A stretch of 14,342 bases of DNA. Origin: JBBRGG01 sp038240875. GTDB taxonomy: Bacteria; Planctomycetota; Phycisphaerae; Phycisphaerales; UBA1924. The stretch spans positions 1 through 14,342 of the forward strand of contig JBBRGG010000075.1 in assembly GCA_038240875.1 (NCBI GenBank), read 5' to 3'. This document shows, piece by piece, positions 7,143 through 13,452 of the stretch (positions are counted from its first letter, which is position 1; each line of letters starts with the position of its first letter). The notes beneath the pieces were generated by a model. The model was not told where the DNA came from, ran no database searches, and saw only the letters and a list, made by a program, of their open reading frames with translations. The position numbers and the translations under genes are program-made.

Positions 7143-8374
7143 GGTGGCGGATTGATCGGGCTGTTAGCAACGCGTTCGATGGCTTTGTTGGCAATTGTGC
7201 CGACGATGGCGAAGATGGCCAGCGATACCACGATGGCGACCACGAATGCCCAAGGCGGGGCGGCTCGTTCGAGCGCTTCTTTGTTGAAGGTTTCGTTGAT
7301 ACCAGCACCGATGATGACGGCCAGCGCGGTACGCGGGAGCATACCGACGGCTGTGCCAAGAAGGAACGCGCCGCGCGGTACCCGTGACGATGCTAGCACG
7401 ATGTTCATGAATGCGAAAGGTGAGTTTGGTGGGAGACGCAAGAGGATGACCATGCCCAATGCTCGCATAAAGCCCAGGCGGCCACTTTGTACAGAACGGC
7501 CTGTGATTGCGTCTCGGACGGCGCGCCACTTTGGCTTGTTGGCAAGTGTTCGTTCGAGGTGATCGCCCGAGCAACGCCGGGCAATGGTGTAGCCGATGAA
7601 CGCGCCGCCAACGAAGCCACACAGGGCGGCGGGAATGCCCAGAGTCACGCCAAAGGCAAAGCCGCCAAGGGCGGATTGGGCGTATGTTGGCAAGAGCGCG
7701 AGCCCCGCGAGCCCTGCGAAGGCGGCGACGTAAATAAGCACGCCGAGTTCGGCGTGGTCGCGCAGCCAGGGCGCGGTGATGTTGAACGTGGCAAAGAGAA
7801 CGATGGAGCCTAGTGGTGGCAGCACGAGTGCACCCGCGGCGAGAATGCCCGCCGGGCCCAACGAGCGGACGAATGCGAGCGCGTCACGCAGGCGTTGCGC
7901 TCCGATTTGCAGGACAATGCCACAGGAAAGAGCGATGGCGCCGACGAGCGCGGGCAAGAGGATTGTGCTGGGAAATGAGGATTCGTTGAAAAGCTCGATC
8001 AACGTCGGCTGGATGCGCTCGGGAAGCTTTTTGAGCAAGAACGCGCTGGCGATGACAGAGCCAAAGAGGATGAGACCAGCCCAGAAAAGAAACTCGGCGG
8101 ACTTGGATGATGCCGGAACGGCGACCTGAGGTTGTGCCGGGTCTAGTTGAGTTGGGTCTGGCTTTAAAGGATTGTCGATTGGTTTGGTTGCGGATAATTC
8201 GTTAGCGTGTGGCTGCAACGATACGGCTATTTCGTGCGATATGGGCTGTGAGCCATGCGCGAGATTGGCGCGAGCTAGGTCGTCGTGTGCGGTTGGAACG
8301 TCGGGCACTTGGATTGGCTCGCAGTAGCTAGGCGTCGGCGAACGAAGGATTTCAACACTTCCAAGCGCGAACAC
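7133..8374 (-). CDS. VTT-domain (TVP38/TMEM64, DedA-like) membrane protein
   Basis: 413 residues. Residues ~229-360 carry the VTT/SNARE-associated domain. A glycine-rich re-entrant segment (ALGGFAFGVTLGIPAALCGF) is followed by GGAFIGYTIAR, then LRLPPNSPFAFMN, and GTAVGMLPRTALAVIIGAG. Members of this family are polytopic membrane proteins, some implicated in lipid flipping or envelope homeostasis; substrate unknown here. Extra helices precede it at about 95-114, 137-157, 176-195 and 211-229, and a last helix lies at 375-393. It is longer than the usual 200-250 residues: residues 1-90 are hydrophilic and probably disordered. The start is a GTG at 8372-8374 bounded by an upstream in-frame TAA, without a visible ribosome binding site; GTG at 8306-8308 is an alternative. 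It faces the small winged-helix gene across a terminator. The 3' end runs into a 15-bp repeat. Confidence 0.85.
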   Translation of the reverse strand: MFALGSVEILRSPTPSYCEPIQVPDVPTAHDDLARANLAHGSQPISHEIAVSLQPHANELSATKPIDNPLKPDPTQLDPAQPQVAVPASSKSAEFLFWAGLILFGSVIASAFLLKKLPERIQPTLIELFNESSFPSTILLPALVGAIALSCGIVLQIGAQRLRDALAFVRSLGPAGILAAGALVLPPLGSIVLFATFNITAPWLRDHAELGVLIYVAAFAGLAGLALLPTYAQSALGGFAFGVTLGIPAALCGFVGGAFIGYTIARRCSGDHLERTLANKPKWRAVRDAITGRSVQSGRLGFMRALGMVILLRLPPNSPFAFMNIVLASSRVPRGAFLLGTAVGMLPRTALAVIIGAGINETFNKEALERAAPPWAFVVAIVVSLAIFAIVGTIANKAIERVANSPINPPPAN

Positions 8375-8519
8375 GCGTGGTTAAGAGGGTACGCGGCGAT
8401 GGCTGGCTTGGGGCATGTGGGGGAGATACGAAAAGTTTGCCGAAAAATTTTCTATATGCTCGAATTGTGCGTGTTGGCAGTAGAACCAATCATGCTGTAC
8501 GATTTCGCCAGAATATCTT

Positions 8520-8630
8520 GACTAGATCTGGCAAGATGACTAGTTCTGGCCAGATGATTGGTCCTGGCCAGATGACTAGTCTGGCCAGATGATTGGACCT
8601 GGCCAGATGATTGGACCTGGCAAAATGGAC
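8520..8630. repeat. 18-bp tandem array with palindromic CTGGCCAG core
   Basis: Six units of the form GAYTRGNY-CTGGCCAGAT beginning at 8520, 8538, 8556, 8574 (17 bp), 8591 and 8609, plus a GGAC remnant. The four middle units contain the perfect palindrome CTGGCCAG; the first (CTGGCAAG) and last (CTGGCAAA) are degenerate. The regular spacing and dyad core resemble iterated protein-binding sites, but no binding protein is evident. Confidence 0.9.
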
Positions 8631-8718
8631 CGATTTCCCAAGAATCGCGTGCTTCGACACTGATTGCAAACAAAGGGAACACCAGCAGTGGCAAATTACG
8701 GATACGAGGAGTGAAAAA

Positions 8719-8975
8719 CTCGACGGGCTAAACGGACCTCGCGGGTAGTTGGGCTAGTGAACCCCATGAACCGGTCGAGCCGAGCACGTCGGGCAGGTCT
8801 ATCTGAACCGTCGTATACATTGAACTCGTCGGATGGAAGGATGAAGAAGACAGCGTTAAGACAGTGTGCTGGTTAGCGCGTTGCTATTATGGAATGGAAC
8901 GCCTGACTGATCGACCGCTGTGCCTAGTGCAGCAGAACGATCGGCGTAGGGCCCGGGCGACTTTCACAAGAAAGT
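8719..8975. ncRNA. Possible structured RNA, unassigned
   Basis: Several helices can be drawn: CTCGAC (8719-8724) with GTCGAG (8774-8779); GATCG (8909-8913) with CGATC (8938-8942), extended past a 5-nt bulge by CGCC (8900-8903) with GGCG (8943-8946) and enclosing GCTG/CAGC (8917-8920/8930-8933); and ACTTTC (8960-8965) with GAAAGT (8970-8975). I do not find the conserved cores of RNase P RNA, SRP RNA or tmRNA. No terminator or promoter is clear, and the strand is undetermined. Low confidence. Confidence 0.2.
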
Positions 8976-9087
8976 AGACGCGCATCGGGGCACACGCCGC
9001 ACGTTTATGCTGTGGGCCAAGGTGATTGCTCTAGGTTTATAGCGAGCGGTCGCCGCTGGCATGGCGTTGGTGTACTTTGGGTTACAA

Positions 9088-9123
9088 GACTGGTTCGGGC
9101 TTAGCGACTGGTTTGGGCTTAGC
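9088..9123. repeat. 18-bp tandem duplication
   Basis: Unit GACTGGTTCGGGCTTAGC at 9088-9105 is repeated at 9106-9123 with one change (C to T). It lies 80 bp before the start codon of the MBL-fold gene, probably in its untranslated leader. Confidence 0.9.
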
Positions 9124-9203
9124 AGGTGTAAATGAACGTGCGTTTATGAACTTTGAATTTGGTGCCACAACACGAGCGAAAGCCCGTGGCAGGAGCTTCG
9201 CAG

Positions 9204-10433
9204 ATGCTTCCAAAACCCCCGCCTCGCGACCCTTCGCTTGGGTTTCTGTATTTGCCGCCGTATCGGTTGTTTGGTGAATCAATCGCGGGCGAGAGCACAT
9301 GCCTGCAGATTCCTGAGCTTGATCTTGGGTTTGACATCGGCGCGTGTCCGCGGGCGATGCTGTCGAGCAAATACCTGGCAATCACCCATGGCCACATGGA
9401 CCACATCGGCGCGCTGGCCTACTTCTGTTCGCAGCGCCGCTTCCAAGGCATGGGCACGGCGAAAGTGGTATGCGATTCGCGTATCGCCAACTCGATCCAC
9501 AAGATGATGGGCGGATTCTCCGACCTTGAAGGCCAGCGGACGCAATACGACCTGATCTCTATTGAGCCCGACCAGCCCATCGAGATCAAGAACAATATCT
9601 TTCTTCGCGGGTTTGAGGTTGAGCACACCTGTCCGGCCTTTGGGTATGTGGTCTTTGAGAAGAGGACCAAGCTCAAGCAAGACTTCATCGATATGCCACA
9701 AGATAAGCTCAAAGAGCTCAAGGACCGTGGCATCGAGATCACGCGAACGCTCGAAATTCCACTGGTTGCGTACACGGGCGACACGGCTCCTGGGCCACAT
9801 CTGATCCGTGAGGACGTGCGTAAGGCGCAGATGGTGATCACTGAGTGCACGTTCTTCGAGCCTGACCACAAAGAGCGAGCGCGCGTCGGGATGCACATGC
9901 ATTTGGACGATGTGGCGGAGTGGATGCGTGTTCTTGAGTGCCAGAATGTGGTGCTGGTGCATGTATCGAGGCGGACTGAGCTTGAATATGCCAAGCGGCG
10001 GGTGGCGCAGTTGGCGGGGCACAAGAACGCTGACAAGATCTTGCTGTTGATGGACAACAAGTTCAACAAGCTTCGCTACGAGCAGCAATTGGTGGACGCG
10101 GGCGTGACAGATCCGAAGTTGTTTGGGAAGAATGGCCCGCCACCACGAAGTCGGCCCAAGCCGGTATTCACGCCACCGATGGCTCCAAAGGTTGGCACCG
10201 AACCCAAGGTTGTATCTGGCGCGCCTGGCGTCGTTTCGCATGCGGCGGGCACTACGCCTGTGAAGACTGAGGCGAAGCCTGTTGGGTCTCTACCAACCGG
10301 GTCTGTTCCAGCCGGTTCTGTTCAAGTTGGTTCTGTTCAAGTAAGTTCTGTTCAAGTTGGTTCTGTTCAAGTTGGTTCTCCAGTAACATCAGGACCCGAT
10401 ACAACTCGTGAGGCTACAAAGCCTAGTGCTTAA
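9204..10433 (+). CDS. RNase Z-like metallo-beta-lactamase-fold hydrolase
   Basis: 409 residues. The metal site of the MBL fold is complete: THGHMDH (His62, His64, Asp66, His67), His141 in EHTCPAFGY, Asp193 in YTGDT, and His253 in LVHVSRR. The order and spacing match RNase Z-like proteins, which cut the 3' trailer from precursor tRNAs. That activity would suit a genome whose tRNA-Leu lacks encoded CCA, but the substrate is inferred. I chose ATG 9204 because AGGAG lies eight bases upstream (9191-9195); the frame stays open to a TTG at 9153. The catalytic body ends near residue 305. The last ~100 residues are a Pro/Ser/Thr/Val-rich, probably disordered tail ending in VQVGS-type pentapeptide repeats. 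That tail is unusual for RNase Z, normally about 300 residues. No signal peptide, so cytoplasmic. Confidence 0.87.
   Translation: MLPKPPPRDPSLGFLYLPPYRLFGESIAGESTCLQIPELDLGFDIGACPRAMLSSKYLAITHGHMDHIGALAYFCSQRRFQGMGTAKVVCDSRIANSIHKMMGGFSDLEGQRTQYDLISIEPDQPIEIKNNIFLRGFEVEHTCPAFGYVVFEKRTKLKQDFIDMPQDKLKELKDRGIEITRTLEIPLVAYTGDTAPGPHLIREDVRKAQMVITECTFFEPDHKERARVGMHMHLDDVAEWMRVLECQNVVLVHVSRRTELEYAKRRVAQLAGHKNADKILLLMDNKFNKLRYEQQLVDAGVTDPKLFGKNGPPPRSRPKPVFTPPMAPKVGTEPKVVSGAPGVVSHAAGTTPVKTEAKPVGSLPTGSVPAGSVQVGSVQVSSVQVGSVQVGSPVTSGPDTTREATKPSA
10299..10379 (+). repeat. In-frame 15-bp repeats in tail of MBL gene
   Basis: Units of GGTTCTGTTCAAGTT begin at 10314, 10329, 10344 and 10359, with a partial unit at 10374 and a diverged one at 10299. 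They encode the pentapeptide GSVQV. The unit length keeps the frame, so copy number can vary without breaking the protein. Confidence 0.93.
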
Positions 10434-11056
10434 TGGCATTTGGATTAAAGGTATTTGGAATCACAACCGGGAAGGATTGTTCTACCTGGCCTGTATCGGC
10501 AGGGTTTATGTGTGCCTTGGAAGCTGTGCGCGTAAGCCATGCGAGAAGCTAGCCTTGTGTAATGTAAGGCGAGGTAGCCACGATGGTTTATGCAGTGCGA
10601 CTACAAAATTCCTATCGGTGAAGGATTGACGCGTATCGAAAGTGAAAGTACCTTCGTAAGTTCTAGCGGGGGCGCAGATTGTCGCCATGGAATCAACTGA
10701 TCACGAGTAACTTGAAGCTGGCGTCTTGGGAATTTGAGGGTATTGAGCGTGCTCAACGTACTTCTATTTGGTACCGCCGCGGCAGATGCTTCTTATCGAG
10801 CCAAGTTGGGCTTGCGGTTGGGTTTGCGGTTGGGCTTGCAGTTGGGCTTGCGGTTGGGTTTGCGGTTGGGCTTGCGGTTGGGCTTGCGGTTGGGCTTGCG
10901 GTTGGGTTTGCGGTTGGGGCCAGCGACGGAAAGCGTGATTAAACAGATGACGCGAATGGCGAACAAGCCGCTTAAGTCGATAGTGCGATTTGTGTGGTTA
11001 GTGGGCAAGATTGCTGGTTTGGACAGCGAGCAAGTACGGGCGGTCAAGGCGTAATT
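10434..11056. other. Spacer upstream of dnaA
   Basis: 623 bp containing the 12-bp array at 10806-10920 and probably the dnaA promoter, which I cannot place. Open frames through the array (starting 10679 or 10734) owe their length to the repeat and are not called. A short frame of 35 codons (10947-11054) stops two bases before the dnaA ATG. I see no clear consensus DnaA boxes here. Confidence 0.6.
10806..10920. repeat. 12-bp tandem array, nine copies, upstream of dnaA
   Basis: Nine full copies of TTGGGCTTGCGG starting at 10806 and every 12 bp to 10902, with a partial tenth at 10914. Variation is limited to a C/T at the sixth base (copies 2, 5 and 9 have T) and one G/A in copy 3. The array ends 136 bp before the dnaA start codon. 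Confidence 0.95.
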
Positions 11057-12991
11057 ATGGACGAAGTAGATGCCATCCTGATGAAGGGGATGCTCGCGCA
11101 CCTTCGCGCGAATCACTCGCTGATTTGTCGGCAGTGGTTTGAGGAGCTTGCGCCACTCGGCGTGGGCGGTGGTGCGCTCGAGCTTCGAGCCGCGTCGCCC
11201 ATCCACCGTGATTATCTCAAGAGGCAGTGTGCCGACGCCTTTAATGATGCGGTTCGCACGGTTTCGGGGCGGCTACTTTCGGTGCGGTTCCTTGGGCCTG
11301 ATGATGCGGCGACCGCGCCGCCACCTACGCCTGCTAAGCGTGCGAGCAAGGACATGTCGGCACGCGATGCCGCGTTTCGCGAAGCGGTCGAGCGCGAAGT
11401 CGCTCGCGAGAACGGCCTCAATGAACAAGTTGGGCCCGATGAACGAGCCAGGCAAGTGCAAAAGCTCGGCACTCCAACATCTCACGATGCACATGCGGTG
11501 GTGCATGCCGATGGCGTGAACGTGATTTCATCGGCACATAGTGAGGCATATGCGCCAGCGCGCGAGCCCGAGACCGATCTTGGAACAGAATCGGCATTGC
11601 TTCGTGGCGTGAACCTGCCCACGTTTGGCGAAGAGACGGGCTCGGCAAATGGCTCGGCAAATAACACAACAAGCGCCGAATCCTTGCACGATTCGAGTGA
11701 GGTCCAAGATGGCGCGCAATGCGGCAGCGTCAATCAAGGCCACACCATTCACGATGATTCGGCTGTAAGCAAAGCAAATGGCGCAAGTGGTGCGACCGGC
11801 ACGCAAGGGCCAACCCATGCCAATGGCCAAGTTTCTCAGCGGCTAGTACGCGCGACAACGATGCCTGAAGTAGTCATAACTCAAGCAGCACGGCATGGGC
11901 CGATCACGCCTCGCAAGCCTTCGTTGGTACAAATTGGTGATCCATCGCGTGGCGGGTACGAATCGCTCACGATCAATCCCGACAATTCCTTCGAGCACTT
12001 CGTGCCCGGACCCGCCAATCGATTGGCGCACGCCGCTGCGCAAGCTGTCGCGGTGAACCCGGGGCACGCGTACAACCCTTTCTTTGTTCATGGCGGGATC
12101 GGGCTGGGCAAGTCGCACTTGTTGCAGGCAACGTGCCTGCGGATCGCTGAGAAACATCCGCACTTGAAGATGTACTACATCTCGTGCGAAGGCTTTTTCA
12201 CACAGTTTATTGAGAGCGTGCAGAATGGGCAGATGTCCGAGTTTCGGCATCGGTACCGCGATGTTGACCTGCTCGTGATCGACGATATCCATTATTTGTC
12301 GAGCCGCGATCGCACGCAGGACGAATTTTTCAACACCTTTAACTGCCTCTACCAAGACAAACGACAGATCATCCTTAGCAGCGACGCGCCCCCGGAAGAA
12401 ATTCCCAGTCTGCATGAGCGATTGGTGAGCCGATTCAAGTGGGGCCTGGTCGCGAGCATGGAGCCGCCTTGTTTCGAGACTCGGTTAGCGATCTTGCAAG
12501 CAAAGGCCAAGCTGCGCGGGCTGGTGTTGCCTGATGATGCGGCGGCATATCTCGCGCACCGGATCGACCGCAACGTGCGCGAGCTTGAAGGAGCCGTGAT
12601 CCAGTTGCAGATCCGCACCGAGGTTGAACGCCGGCCGATCTCGCTAGAGATGGCCAAGGAATCGATGGGCGAACCAGCTCGGACGAAGCCTTTGGAACCC
12701 TCGATCGACGCGATCATCGCGGTCGTAACTGATTTTTATCGCATTCGTTTGAGCGACCTCAAGAGCAAGCAAAGGCAACGGTCTATCACGCTGCCCAGGC
12801 AGGTGTGCATGTTTCTCGCGCGAAAATTGACTCGGCATTCGCTTGAAGAAATCGGCGGCCATTTTGGCGGGCGCGATCACACCACGGTGTTGCACGCGGT
12901 TCGGCTTATTCAAGCCAGGCAGTCAACCGATTCAGACTTTGGTGCGGTGGTACGCTCCCTTGAAGAACGCTCGCGAGGTATGCCGGCGTGA
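11057..12991 (+). CDS. dnaA: Chromosomal replication initiator protein DnaA
   Basis: 644 residues. DnaA binds DnaA boxes at the origin, forms an ATP-dependent filament and opens the duplex. Domain I is at ~1-80 (QWFEELAPLGV ... LKRQCADAFNDAVRTV ... LLSVRFLG). Residues ~81-300 form domain II, about 220 residues of low-complexity, Ala/Asp/Ser/Asn-rich sequence; most DnaA proteins of ~450 residues have a much shorter linker. Domain III (AAA+) follows, with Walker A GGIGLGKS (346-353; Ser where Thr is usual), Walker B LLVIDD (405-410), sensor 1 ILSSDAPPEE, the arginine-finger segment ERLVSRF and sensor 2 RNVRELEGA (505-513). Domain IV ends the protein with the DnaA signature IGGHFGGRDHTTVLHAV (599-615). 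I chose ATG 11057, preceded by AAGG with a seven-base spacer. No dnaN, recF or gyrB adjoins it. Confidence 0.96.
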   Translation: MDEVDAILMKGMLAHLRANHSLICRQWFEELAPLGVGGGALELRAASPIHRDYLKRQCADAFNDAVRTVSGRLLSVRFLGPDDAATAPPPTPAKRASKDMSARDAAFREAVEREVARENGLNEQVGPDERARQVQKLGTPTSHDAHAVVHADGVNVISSAHSEAYAPAREPETDLGTESALLRGVNLPTFGEETGSANGSANNTTSAESLHDSSEVQDGAQCGSVNQGHTIHDDSAVSKANGASGATGTQGPTHANGQVSQRLVRATTMPEVVITQAARHGPITPRKPSLVQIGDPSRGGYESLTINPDNSFEHFVPGPANRLAHAAAQAVAVNPGHAYNPFFVHGGIGLGKSHLLQATCLRIAEKHPHLKMYYISCEGFFTQFIESVQNGQMSEFRHRYRDVDLLVIDDIHYLSSRDRTQDEFFNTFNCLYQDKRQIILSSDAPPEEIPSLHERLVSRFKWGLVASMEPPCFETRLAILQAKAKLRGLVLPDDAAAYLAHRIDRNVRELEGAVIQLQIRTEVERRPISLEMAKESMGEPARTKPLEPSIDAIIAVVTDFYRIRLSDLKSKQRQRSITLPRQVCMFLARKLTRHSLEEIGGHFGGRDHTTVLHAVRLIQARQSTDSDFGAVVRSLEERSRGMPA

Positions 12992-13452
12992 GCACGGTCG
13001 TATGTCTAATCCTGTGCCTATTCGGGTATCGGTAACGATGTGCACAGTGTGTTGAAATCATGCTGTTGGCTGACGGTAGCGCGCGGCAAGTAGCGCGGTA
13101 ATTTCGGGTTCTGATACGCGTGTACTTTCCAGCCGTGCGTTATGGCGCGCCAGCGACAGGCAGGCGACAAGTTGTTAGACTGGAGCGTGTGTTCTATCGG
13201 CTTACGCTGTATAGACTTAGGGCTCTTTCAACGAAGTTACCCCCAAGCGCCAGAGCCTTTATCTACCACTACTGTATATCTATCTAATCATACTGATAGA
13301 GGCATACAGAAAGACAGCTGTGCACACATGTAGGTTGGCCTTGAAATGGGTGCACTCGGGTCGCCTTCAACTGGTGTGGACAGCTTGTGCAAAGTGTTGG
13401 AACAGATACTGGAGTTTGAAGCCTGTATAAGCGATCAAGTCACGCCAATAGA
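12992..13452. other. AT-rich spacer after dnaA, candidate origin region
   Basis: 461 bp between dnaA and mutM without a convincing gene. Words related to DnaA boxes occur: TGTGCACAG (13039-13047), TGTGCACAC (13319-13327) and TGTGGACAG (13375-13383). The last is the complement of CTGTCCACA, one base from the actinobacterial-type box TTGTCCACA. An AT-rich stretch lies at about 13258-13318, with an inverted repeat TCTATC/GATAGA (13279-13284/13295-13300). Its position beside dnaA and its composition suggest an origin, but box matches are few and imperfect. Confidence 0.35.

Larger units (their letters stand above)
8375..9203. other. Large divergent spacer, no convincing gene
   Basis: 829 bp between the VTT gene (minus) and the MBL gene (plus). 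Both genes' promoters should lie here, but I cannot fix them. Contents are an 18-bp tandem array (8520-8630), a set of nested inverted repeats that could be a folded RNA (8719-8975), and an 18-bp duplication (9088-9123). A short reverse open frame through the array (8452-8694, TTG start) is composed largely of repeat and is not called. Confidence 0.6.

Noticed and set aside
8520..8630. Possible CRISPR array
   Set aside because: Repeats are directly adjacent without unique spacers, and no cas genes are present.
8452..8694. Reverse open frame through the 18-bp array
   Set aside because: TTG start, mostly repeat translation, and one 17-bp unit breaks the period, so coding selection is unlikely.
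8700..9200. RNase P RNA, SRP RNA or tmRNA in the long spacer
   Set aside because: The conserved cores (for example GAGGAAAGTCC of RNase P or the GGAAGGAAGCA type of SRP RNA) are not there.
9279..10241. Long reverse open frame opposite the MBL gene
   Set aside because: It is a shadow of a strongly conserved gene; its translation has no domain.
10679..10942. Frame with a long VGLA/VGFA hydrophobic stretch that looks like a membrane helix
   Set aside because: The stretch is only the translation of the 12-bp array. Other frames across the same DNA give LGLR and NRKP repeats equally well.
13142..13333. 63-codon forward frame after dnaA
   Set aside because: No ribosome binding site or domain; it lies in the AT-rich spacer considered a possible origin.
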